This document shows positions 1-6,037 of a stretch of DNA of 6,415 nucleotides, piece after piece. The stretch comes from Promethearchaeota archaeon (GTDB lineage Archaea; Asgardarchaeota; Lokiarchaeia; Sigyniarchaeales; Promethearchaeaceae), in the NCBI GenBank assembly GCA_014729055.1, contig WJKO01000822.1, forward strand, positions 1 to 6,415, read 5' to 3'. The notes below the pieces were generated by a model. It saw only the letters and a program-made list of their open reading frames with translations. It searched no databases and had not been told where the DNA came from. Positions within the stretch are counted from its first letter, which is position 1. The number at the start of each line of letters is the position of its first letter. The translations under genes were made by a program, and so were the position numbers.

Positions 1-158
1 ATTTATGCTATAACGCTATGCGATAATTATTCTATTTTTCTTCAGATTGACTTATGCAACCAAAGTATCTATCAATCAATTATCGATAGATTAACTAATT
101 ACCATTTTAAATTATATGTATGAACATGTCATTAATTATAACTTTTTTGGATAAAGAG

Positions 159-166
159 AATATAAG
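159..166 (+). promoter_or_regulatory. Possible TATA box for the ATP-grasp gene
   Basis: AATATAAG preceded by purine-rich AAAGAG (a possible BRE) lies about 100 nt before the chosen start codon. That would give a leader of roughly 75 nt. The whole region is AT-rich, so a chance match is likely; this is a weak call made on composition and position only. Confidence 0.2.
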
Positions 167-255
167 AATAGAGTTAAATTGATGAATTGAAACTACAAAA
201 TTATTCTCATCAATAGAATCATAATTTTATTGTTAAGTGATAAAAACTTAAGCGT

Positions 256-261
256 AAGTGA
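256..261 (+). promoter_or_regulatory. Ribosome binding site deciding the ATG start at 267
   Basis: AAGTGA lies 5 nt before ATG 267 and pairs with the archaeal 16S 3' end (AUCAC). It overlaps the alternative upstream GTG at 258, which has no comparable box ahead of it at proper spacing. A second TAAGTGA lies at 234-240, in the arm of a small hairpin. The same AAAGTGA(T) box precedes the other complete genes in the window. Confidence 0.5.
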
Positions 262-266
262 ACCGA

Positions 267-1229
267 ATGATAATATTCATAACAAACACTCCAGATCATA
301 AGACCGATAGCATGATTAAGAAAAAATTAAGCGAAAAAGATTCTGGATTTAAACTTATTTCGCCAGAATTGGACGAATCAGAAATAAAAAATGAGCTAAC
401 ACAGCATGAAAACCTACTGGTTTTACTAAAGCCTAATTATTGGAATATTTTCAAAGTATGTAATATATTGCTGGACTTGAAGATACCATCGATAAATTCG
501 GCAGAGATAACAAAGCTCTTTAAAAATAGAGTTGATATTGAAAATAAACTAAAAATTATATTTAATACAGAACTACCAAAGAATTTGAAATCAAATATAA
601 GTCTTCCCCGTTCTTGGTATCTGCTTTCCGGTCAGGATTTAAAGGAAGATGAGCTACAAAGCTTGGAGGAAAACATAAAAAAACACTTTAAATCAAAATT
701 TCCGCTAATAGTGAAATATCCAATAAATCATACAGGATTTCATTTCATAAAAAAGATCACTACATTGGAACAAATTTTAATGCTAAAACCTCTGATTCAA
801 ACCAGCGGCTTAATAGTTCAGGAAGAAATAGATTCTAATGATATATTAAAGAGTTATTGTTTGGGCAATAAAATCTTTAGCCAAAGACAAAAAGAAAAAA
901 TAGGAACTCTTCATATCGAAAAGGGTTGGGATTTAAAAGAAATATTGCAGAAAAATCAGCATAAGGTAAAGTCAACAAAAAAATTAACTCGAAATACTGT
1001 GCAGACCCCTTTAAAAATAACTGATTTTATGCGTTTCATAAAAAAAAGATTCAATATATCCATTTTTGGTGCAGATTTTCTTATTAAGAATTCGTATGAT
1101 AATTTTCAACAATATTATCTGGTCGATATAAATGATTTTCCGGGTTGTAGAGGTGTAGAAAGGGCGGGAGAATATATAAGCAGATTCGTATACGAAAGAT
1201 ATCTTCAATTATTTGAAAATAAAAATTAA
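267..1229 (+). CDS. ATP-grasp kinase/ligase, inositol polyphosphate 5/6-kinase (ITPK)-like
   Basis: The predicted product is a 320-aa soluble ATP-grasp enzyme. A small N-terminal alpha/beta domain (about 1-95) precedes the ATP-grasp fold. FPLIVKYP (145-152) supplies a nucleotide-binding lysine (K150), and LIVQEEID (182-189) is the hinge strand. FGADF (D270) and LVDINDFPG (D287, N289) give the Asp/Asp-x-Asn metal-ligand set. Human ITPK1 carries FGIDI and VIDINAFPGYEGV at the same places, which is why I favour an ITPK-like kinase. RimK-type amino-acid ligases share the fold and are the main alternative. No signal peptide or membrane segment is visible. I chose ATG 267 over GTG 258 because AAGTGA sits 5 nt upstream and the protein then opens with MIIFITNTP, a plausible first beta strand. 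The gene ends in TAA, is lysine-rich, stands alone on the plus strand and converges with mvhD, so it is probably functionally separate from the redox genes. The fold is confident; the substrate is not. Confidence 0.75.
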   Translation: MIIFITNTPDHKTDSMIKKKLSEKDSGFKLISPELDESEIKNELTQHENLLVLLKPNYWNIFKVCNILLDLKIPSINSAEITKLFKNRVDIENKLKIIFNTELPKNLKSNISLPRSWYLLSGQDLKEDELQSLEENIKKHFKSKFPLIVKYPINHTGFHFIKKITTLEQILMLKPLIQTSGLIVQEEIDSNDILKSYCLGNKIFSQRQKEKIGTLHIEKGWDLKEILQKNQHKVKSTKKLTRNTVQTPLKITDFMRFIKKRFNISIFGADFLIKNSYDNFQQYYLVDINDFPGCRGVERAGEYISRFVYERYLQLFENKN

Positions 1230-1230
1230 A

Positions 1231-1326
1231 AAAGGAGATTGAAGATGACAATAGATTACAGACTACTATAGACAACAATAGCCTATCTCATTTTATGTTA
1301 TTTCTTCTTCTACGCCAATCTCCTTT
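1231..1326 (-). terminator. Inverted repeat plus T-tract, probable end of the hdrA-mvhD transcript
   Basis: AAAGGAGATTG (1231-1241) and CAATCTCCTTT (1316-1326) are a perfect 11-bp inverted repeat around a 74-nt loop. Read on the minus strand, the second arm runs straight into a T-rich tract (1236-1213, interrupted by a few A's). This is the layout of a hairpin plus U-tract terminator, and it reaches into the last codons of the convergent ATP-grasp gene. The loop is unusually long for a terminator. On the plus strand there is no T-tract after the second arm. The element could instead be a processing or stability structure. Confidence 0.4.
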
Positions 1327-1354
1327 CTGATGTTACTATATGCCGAAAACCTTG

Positions 1355-1407
1355 CGGGTTTGTCCGTCTTGACACCATGGGTTTACGTCAAGATTTCATC
1401 CAACTCG
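1355..1407 (-). promoter_or_regulatory. Candidate SECIS element in the mvhD 3' UTR
   Basis: This stem-loop begins 6 nt after the mvhD TAA on the minus strand. The 5' core AUGA (1399-1396) faces GGA (1365-1363), allowing tandem G.A pairs. A perfect 7-bp stem, TCTTGAC (1393-1387) with GTCAAGA (1373-1367), can extend by two G-U wobbles. The apical loop carries AAACCC (1384-1379). The spacing from AUGA to the apical AAA is 11 nt, as in eukaryotic SECIS elements. A lower helix with two mismatches forms between 1407-1400 and 1355-1362. I read this as the signal that recodes the UGA codons of mvhD and, being the only candidate I found, perhaps hdrA on the same mRNA. Eukaryote-like SECIS elements in Lokiarchaeota are recalled from the literature and were not checked here. 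Confidence 0.65.
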
Positions 1408-1413
1408 ACATTT

Positions 1414-1896
1414 TTATTTGTTTTTCTTTTTTGGTGCGGATTTTGATTTCTTCTTTTTCTTCTTCTTTTCTTGTTCAGCGAATTCTTTTAACGGACTTTT
1501 ACCAAGTTCGGCAATTTTCTTTGCCATTTCCTTTACAGTTGTTTGGAATTTCTGACCTTCTGCAGCGCTACAAAAGTGCATTTGAACCCGTTCTGGTTCA
1601 ACACCGACGGATTTAAGTACTTTTTGCACGTATTCTACATTTCTAATAGAATGTTTGGATCCAGTCACGAAATTACATTCTTCTGGATATCATCCTATTA
1701 CAGCTACGCCGTCGGCACCTTTTCCAAATGCACGCATTATCATATCTACAGAAACTCTCCCTGTACACATGGCTCTTACTGGCCTAATAATCGTCGGATA
1801 TTGTCCCCGAATAGTTCCCGCCATATCTCCCGCACCGTAACCTCATTTCCAGCATAAAAATGCTATCATACGTAAGCTATCGGTTTTAACTGCCAT
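1414..1896 (-). CDS. mvhD: MvhD/FlpD/VhuD-family iron-sulfur subunit, selenoprotein with two Sec (TGA at codons 18 and 69)
   Basis: This is a small [2Fe-2S] protein (160 aa) that passes electrons between an oxidoreductase and HdrA. A standard gene caller would see only an 84-residue tail, but the frame is continuous from ATG 1896 to TAA 1414 with two TGA codons, at 1845-1843 and 1692-1690. They fall in FLCWK-U-GYG, where the family has C-x2-C, and in VIG-U-YPEEC, where the family has GCHPxDC. The remaining motif cysteines are present: C15, C44 (MCTGRV) and C74. The C-terminal GVEPERVQMHFCSAAEG (98-114) is typical of the family. No other stop or frameshift occurs, so Sec insertion is far likelier than decay. 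GTGAT lies 7 nt before the start, and hdrA ends 25 nt upstream. The last 18 residues are an unusual lysine-rich tail (seven Lys in a row at 144-150). VhuD of some methanogens and BamF of benzoyl-CoA reductase are known Sec-containing relatives. Confidence 0.88.
1690..1692 (-). other. In-frame TGA read as selenocysteine, MvhD residue 69
   Basis: TGA occurs in VIG-U-YPEEC, aligning with the first cysteine of the family motif GC-x4-C, a probable [2Fe-2S] ligand. The sequence continues in the same frame on both sides with clear family similarity. Confidence 0.82.
1843..1845 (-). other. In-frame TGA read as selenocysteine, MvhD residue 18
   Basis: TGA occurs in FLC-WK-U-GYGAGDMAG, at the second cysteine of the family's CxxC motif (commonly CNWC in methanogens). 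The upstream 17 codons from a well-placed ATG with a GTGAT box are in the same frame. Confidence 0.82.
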
Positions 1897-1903
1897 TTAT
1901 TTC

Positions 1904-1911
1904 ATCACTTT
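1904..1911 (-). promoter_or_regulatory. Ribosome binding site of mvhD
   Basis: AAAGTGAT lies 7 nt before ATG 1896 in the 25-nt gap after hdrA. It confirms that the mvhD start lies upstream of both TGA codons rather than at an internal GTG or ATG. Confidence 0.6.
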
Positions 1912-1921
1912 GTTTTAAGTT

Positions 1922-3901
1922 CTATTTTAAGGTTCCAACTGGAGATTTCATCATGAGATTATCGATGAGTGCCTTGAATTGTTGGTCCCGTGCACCACGA
2001 ACGGTAACAGCAGATGATGGACATGTCATCGCACAAATTCCGCAACCCCGACATTTTATTTCATCAATGACAGCACCATCTTTCGTGAGAGTTATTGCAT
2101 CGTATGGACAATTATCGACACATAGTCCGCATATAGAGCACCGACCTAAATCGACAACGGCTTTTACCATGAGCATGGTATATTTGCCCGGCTCTAATAT
2201 TTTTGCCGATGATGAAGCTGCACCTTTTGATTGCATGATTGTTTCTGCTATTGATTTTGGCCCATGGGCTGCTCCAGCTAAAGAGATCCCCGCAACATTT
2301 GTATCTACTGTGTTAAGTCTGGCATGAAATTCTTTGAAGAAACCTGAAGGTGAAGTTTCTAATTTTAACACTTCATTTAATTTTTCAATGCCTTTAGCTG
2401 GTTCCATTGCTGATGAAAGAACGACAAGGTCAAACTCGTGTTCCTTCAGCGTTTCGCAACCCTCTAATTCATCGATCATATATACTTTCAGATTTTTCGT
2501 CTTTGGATCTTCCTCGATTTTCGGAATACCCGATTTAACGAACTTTACGCCGTATTTTCTAGTTTCTAGGAAGTATTCTTCATAGGCTTTTCCTGCTGCT
2601 CTGATGTCAATGAATGCTACCGTTATATCTGTATCAGGATCATGCTGTTTTATCAGTTTTGTATTCTTGACCGAGATCATGCAACATACTCCAGAGGAGC
2701 AGTATTTATTACGTTTAAGATCCCGTGAACCCACACATTGCACGAATAATATTCGTTTTGGATGTTTACCATCGGATGGTCGCACTAAGTGTCCAAAGGT
2801 AGGACCATTAGGTGCTAAGATCCTCTCTAACTCCAATTGAGTTATCACGTTATCGTAAACACCGTATCCACAGTAACCTTCTTCTCGGAATTCGTCCCAA
2901 CCTGTTGCAATGATTATTGATCCAACATTGAATCGAACTGTTTTTGGTTTTTGTTCAAGATCTATTGCGTTCAATTCACATTCCGTTTCGCACATATGGC
3001 ATTTGATACATTTATCCATATCTATTTGAGCTACTAAGGGAACAGCTTGAGTAAACGCAACATATATTGCTTTACGATGTCCGAGATTCTGGTCAAATTC
3101 TGATGGTGCAAATGATGGACAGACGTCTACACATGCACCGCAACCGATACATTTATCATTCGTATATCTTGGGTGTTGTAATACTTCAACCTCAAAGTTT
3201 CCAACAAATCCTGTAACTTTTTGGACTTCCGCATATGTGATTAAGTGTATATTCTTCGTTCTTTCGACTTCCAGCATTACTGGACCTAAAATTCAGATAG
3301 AACAATCGTCCGTAGGAAACGTTCTATCTAACATTGCCATTTTACCGCCGATTGTAGGATTCTTTTCCACGAGGAATACTTCGTATCCCTGATGTGCAAG
3401 ATCCAGAGCGGCTTGGCATCCGCCTACACCTCCACCAATGACCATTGCCTTTTTTGTAACTGGAAATGTTTTTTGTGGAATATCCTCGAGGAAATATGCC
3501 CGACCCACACCAGCTCTTATTAAATCCTCTGCCTTCTGCTGAGCCTTTCTTTCCTCAGACATATGGACGAAGGATACATGTTCCCGAATATTTACAAACT
3601 CAAGATAGGTTGGAGGAAGTCCAACTTCTTGTAATACTGCTTGAAATACGGGTTCATGGGTTTTGGGTGTTCAAGCCGCGACGACGATCCGATTTAGATT
3701 GTTTTCCTCTATGCTTTCTTGTATAACAGCAGCCCCCGCAGTTGTGCAGAAACTGATATTATCAGTGGCATATGCCACATGTGGTAGAGTTTTAGCGAAT
3801 TTTACGAGTCCAGTTTCTTCAGTAGTATCAAGTACGCCTGCTATATTGATTCCGCACCTACAAACATAGACACCAATGCGAATTTCTTGTTGTTCTGACA
3901 A
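1922..3901 (-). CDS. hdrA: CoB-CoM heterodisulfide reductase subunit A-like FAD/iron-sulfur protein, selenoprotein with two Sec (TGA at codons 77 and 203)
   Basis: HdrA is the FAD core of heterodisulfide-reductase-type complexes and the site of flavin-based electron bifurcation. The single frame gives 659 aa, the usual length, with TGA at 3673-3671 and 3295-3293 and a TAG stop. In order: N-terminal cluster domain with C14-x-C16, C52 and U77 (VVAA-U-TPKTHEP; relatives have AAC(S/T)P); FAD dinucleotide motif VIGGGVGG (154-161); TFPTDDC-SI-U (C200, U203), the site that is Cys or Sec in methanogen HdrA; inserted two-cluster ferredoxin (C251/254/257/261 and C298/301/304/308); IIIATG (329-334); cluster motif C389, C401, C406, C407; C-terminal two-cluster ferredoxin (C588/591/594/598 and C617/620/623/627). 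Without recoding it would appear as three separate ORFs of 76, 89 and 451 aa. The TTG start at 3901 is chosen because GTGAT lies 5 nt upstream and an in-frame TGA stands three codons before it. It is co-oriented with mvhD 25 nt downstream. The C-x4-CC spacing (401-407) is one residue longer than I expect. Confidence 0.92.
3293..3295 (-). other. In-frame TGA read as selenocysteine, HdrA residue 203
   Basis: TGA lies in TFPTDDCSI-U-ILGP, matching the conserved Cys/Sec near the FAD in HdrA (position about 197 in methanogen enzymes). It forms a C-x2-U pair with C200. The homologous sequence continues in frame with ILGPVMLEVERTKNIHLITY. Confidence 0.88.
3671..3673 (-). other. In-frame TGA read as selenocysteine, HdrA residue 77
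   Basis: TGA lies in RIVVAA-U-TPKTHEPVF, where HdrA proteins have AAC(S/T)PRxHEP. That cysteine is a probable ligand of the N-terminal [4Fe-4S] cluster together with C14, C16 and C52. In-frame homology continues through FVNIREHVSFVH, which would otherwise be lost between two stops. Confidence 0.85.
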
Positions 3902-3906
3902 AGGAC

Positions 3907-3914
3907 ATCACTTT
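3907..3914 (-). promoter_or_regulatory. Ribosome binding site deciding the TTG start of hdrA
   Basis: AAAGTGAT lies 5 nt before TTG 3901. An ATG embedded at 3908-3906 is in another frame, and the in-frame TGA at 3910-3908 excludes a longer N terminus. Confidence 0.6.
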
Positions 3915-3929
3915 ATTTGTAAGTGGATT

Positions 3930-3947
3930 CTCTAAGTTGACTAAGAG
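3930..3947 (-). promoter_or_regulatory. Palindromic operator-like element in the hdrA leader
   Basis: CTCTTAGTCAACTTAGAG on the minus strand is an 18-bp palindrome with one mismatched pair (4 bp, mismatch, 3 bp, 2-nt centre). It lies 29 nt before the hdrA start codon and could be a dimeric regulator site or a small leader hairpin. No particular regulator is recognisable. Confidence 0.35.
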
Positions 3948-3995
3948 TTTTTAGTATGTTATTTAGAATGAGATTCTTAATGTTTTTAATTCTTT

Positions 3996-4003
3996 CTTAT
4001 AAG
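3996..4003 (-). promoter_or_regulatory. Possible TATA box for hdrA-mvhD
   Basis: CTTATAAG lies about 95 nt upstream of the hdrA start, in a 210-bp AT-rich gap that separates hdrA from the AOR gene. If real, transcription would begin near 3970, upstream of the palindrome at 3930-3947. Composition makes chance matches common. Confidence 0.25.
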
Positions 4004-4060
4004 ATTTTCTGATTATTCATAAAAATAAATTGTTGCAATAAAATGAGAATGATTATTAAG

Positions 4061-4082
4061 AAAAAAGAGATTAAAAAAATCT
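4061..4082 (-). terminator. Probable terminator of the ferredoxin-AOR transcript
   Basis: Thirty nucleotides after the AOR stop, the minus strand reads AGATT, five T's, AATCT, then C and a run of six T's. This is a short weak hairpin followed by a U-tract, as in archaeal termination. Its presence, with a separate candidate promoter after it, suggests hdrA-mvhD may be its own transcription unit, though read-through is possible. Confidence 0.4.
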
Positions 4083-4111
4083 TAATTAATTACATGTAGG
4101 TTATTAAGAAA

Positions 4112-6025
4112 TTACAGCCCTAAATCTGGAATCACGAAATCTAATCCAAGCTCTTTCAATTTTTCCTTAGTTGGAATTCCAGTCTCGGGATCCCAACCCC
4201 TAACCTTATAATAAGCAGATAATAACTCTTGGAAACCTTCTTCTTGCAAGGTAACACCTTTATTTGGTCCTCGAGTATGAGCAACTTCAAAAAACTTCCT
4301 TGGAGGATGATCATCTGCCCTAGTCCAACCCTCTCTGATATTGAAGCATTTTGAGAGGTTCGTAATTGCTTCACCACGTTTTACCATAAATTCTTCAGAA
4401 AAAGGTAATCCTGTAACTAATTCATAGACTTTTGCCATTTCAGCGTTTCCATCGTAAATACCCCGGGTAAATTTGCAGATTATAAATGAATCTACTATGG
4501 TGTAGATATCTTCAGTACCTATCATCTTCTTAGCACGTGCTTCGCCTTGATCATAACCAAATCTATCGAATTTTCCATCTCTATCTAGACCATAAGCTCC
4601 ATTACGCAAGTGGCATGCTCCTCTAATCGATACACTTTCACCGACCGCAAAGGAACTCATACCATGGAGATCAAATGCAGGCAATTCCAGACCCTTGATA
4701 TGAATAGCATATAGATCAGCATCCCCCCTTTCCATCTCATTTAAACGTTTTGCAGCCATTTTTGTGCCATCGCCAAAAATCTCTCCAGCAAATCCTTCAC
4801 CCATAGCCATTTCTCGTGTAAATCTTACAAGATTCGAAATTGATCCAAACGGAAGTTCATATCCTAAGTCTTCTTTCGTTATCAACCCCTTTTCGTAGCA
4901 CTCACAAGCCATGGCTGCCGTTACACCCCCAGAAATGCCATCAATACCAATCCTATCTGAAATTTCGATACATTTAATAACAGTAGGAAAATCAAAACTA
5001 CCTGTGGCTGTACCAAAACTATAACAAGTTTCTACATCAACCGAAGCATAGGTTTCACCATACTCCTTATATAATACATGGTCTTTAGGTATCGCTGCTA
5101 AATGATCACATGCAACGGGACATTGACTGCAACCCACTTTTTTCACTACGAAATTTTTATTTAAATAGTTTCCGTCAAATTTGTCGATATCATCTACTGT
5201 ACCTTCGCTATGATTGCGGACAGGCATCATTCCCAGTTCATGATAGATTCGTAAACCAGCAGGGGTTCCAAGATCACGATATTTTGAAGTAGGAGAATCA
5301 TTAGCTTTTTTTATCAGTTTTTTAGCTACCTTGTAAAATTCTTCTGGATGGGCTACTTGTGCACCTTTAGTACCTCTAAAACATATAGCTTTCAGATTCT
5401 TTGAACCCATCACAGCACCCATACCAGTTCTACCAGCTTGCCGATTTCGATCATTTGTGATGCAAGCCATTCGGGACATACGCTCTCCAGCTTGACCGAT
5501 AGCTAAAACAGCAAGCCGGGGGTCTCCAAACTCTTGTTTAATCATATCTTCTGTTGTCCAGGAGTCTTTTCCCCAAACGCTGTCTTTACAAGGTACTAAA
5601 TAGCGAAGATCATCATCAACTACTAAATATACAGGTTCTGGTGATTTACCCTTAAAGACAATCAAATTCACACCAGCTCGCCGAGCTTGTGCAGCAATTG
5701 AACCAGAAGAAATCGCCATACCAAACATACCAGTCTGGGGAGATTTCGCAAAAACACCATACTTTGAGCTCGTAGGTAAAATAGTGGTTGGGAACGGTCC
5801 CATTGCATAAACAAAAATGTTATCGGGGCTTAGCGGATCGATTCCGGGTTTCATTTCATCCCATAGAATCTTTGCTGCAAACCCATATCCTCCAATCCAG
5901 TTTCTGCAAAACTCACTTGATACTTCAGATTCAGTTATCGTCCCATTGGTTAAATCTACATCTAATCTTATTTGCGTGTATCCTTTTGCTATTTCTGGAA
6001 TAGATTTATCCTCAGATTCTGTCAT
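4112..6025 (-). CDS. aor: Aldehyde:ferredoxin oxidoreductase family tungsten/molybdenum-pterin enzyme
   Basis: Family members oxidise aldehydes to acids (or run the reverse) with ferredoxin as electron partner, using a tungsto- or molybdo-bispterin and one [4Fe-4S] cluster in the cytoplasm. The 637-aa product is typical in length. It has the N-terminal AOR domain (WIGGYGFAAKIL at 43-54; GPFPTTILPTSSKYGVFAKSP at 76-96), the cofactor segment ERMSRMACITNDR (181-193) and GRTGMGAVMGSKNLKAI (198-214), and the cluster cysteines C299-x2-C302-x3-C306 (VGCSQCPVACDH) plus C517 (IICKFTRG). No TGA interrupts it; it ends in TAA. I chose ATG 6025 because AAAGTGAT ends 4 nt before it. A TTG at 6043 would add six residues but lies upstream of that box. 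A ferredoxin gene ends 59 nt upstream, and hdrA begins 210 nt downstream on the same strand. True AOR, a BamB-like benzoyl-CoA reductase catalytic subunit and other AOR paralogues cannot be told apart by eye. Confidence 0.93.
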   Translation of the reverse strand: MTESEDKSIPEIAKGYTQIRLDVDLTNGTITESEVSSEFCRNWIGGYGFAAKILWDEMKPGIDPLSPDNIFVYAMGPFPTTILPTSSKYGVFAKSPQTGMFGMAISSGSIAAQARRAGVNLIVFKGKSPEPVYLVVDDDLRYLVPCKDSVWGKDSWTTEDMIKQEFGDPRLAVLAIGQAGERMSRMACITNDRNRQAGRTGMGAVMGSKNLKAICFRGTKGAQVAHPEEFYKVAKKLIKKANDSPTSKYRDLGTPAGLRIYHELGMMPVRNHSEGTVDDIDKFDGNYLNKNFVVKKVGCSQCPVACDHLAAIPKDHVLYKEYGETYASVDVETCYSFGTATGSFDFPTVIKCIEISDRIGIDGISGGVTAAMACECYEKGLITKEDLGYELPFGSISNLVRFTREMAMGEGFAGEIFGDGTKMAAKRLNEMERGDADLYAIHIKGLELPAFDLHGMSSFAVGESVSIRGACHLRNGAYGLDRDGKFDRFGYDQGEARAKKMIGTEDIYTIVDSFIICKFTRGIYDGNAEMAKVYELVTGLPFSEEFMVKRGEAITNLSKCFNIREGWTRADDHPPRKFFEVAHTRGPNKGVTLQEEGFQELLSAYYKVRGWDPETGIPTKEKLKELGLDFVIPDLGL

Positions 6026-6029
6026 AATA

Positions 6030-6037
6030 ATCACTTT
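6030..6037 (-). promoter_or_regulatory. Ribosome binding site deciding the AOR start
   Basis: AAAGTGAT with 4 nt to ATG 6025. It overlaps the end of the first copy of the 19-bp direct repeat, so the repeat carries most of the box. Confidence 0.5.

Larger units (their letters stand above)
1..266. other. AT-rich non-coding leader upstream of the ATP-grasp gene
   Basis: I see no credible coding region on either strand here. The stretch holds a small inverted repeat, ATCTATC (67-73) with GATAGAT (85-91) and an 11-nt loop. A second one, TTAAGT (233-238) with ACTTAA (246-251), lies just ahead of the ribosome binding site. A TATA-like AATATAAG lies at 159-166. It is presumably the promoter and 5' leader of the plus-strand gene. 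A single ATTGAAAC tail near 187-194 resembles a CRISPR repeat end but is not repeated. Confidence 0.6.

Noticed and set aside
178..194. CRISPR-repeat-like end (ATTGAAAC)
   Set aside because: Only one copy; no regularly spaced repeats or spacers in the window.
1011..1278. Minus-strand ORFs antisense to the ATP-grasp gene
   Set aside because: AT-driven shadow frames overlapping a gene with clear ATP-grasp motifs; no recognisable protein features.
1377..2840. Plus-strand ORFs antisense to mvhD and hdrA
   Set aside because: They mirror the coding strand of well-supported genes, lack family motifs and have no ribosome binding sites.
1690..3673. TGA reassigned to tryptophan or glycine
   Set aside because: Ordinary TGG and GGN codons are used normally in the same genes, and the TGA positions are Cys columns, not Trp or Gly columns.
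1414..3901. Pseudogene or frameshift explanation for hdrA and mvhD
   Set aside because: All interruptions are TGA, none is a frameshift or another stop, all four align with conserved cysteines, and the frames otherwise carry complete motifs, sensible starts and stops, and a nearby SECIS candidate.
4053..4111. 11-bp direct repeat TTATTAAGAAA (4053-4063 and 4101-4111)
   Set aside because: Low-complexity AT-rich intergenic DNA; a repeat this short is expected by chance and touches no defined site.
3902..4111. Second SECIS in the hdrA leader
   Set aside because: Several AUGA and GA combinations occur, but I could not find one with a stable stem and apical AA loop at the correct spacing.
4156..4377. 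Short minus-strand ORF inside the AOR gene
   Set aside because: Alternate frame of the AOR C-terminal coding region with no independent support.
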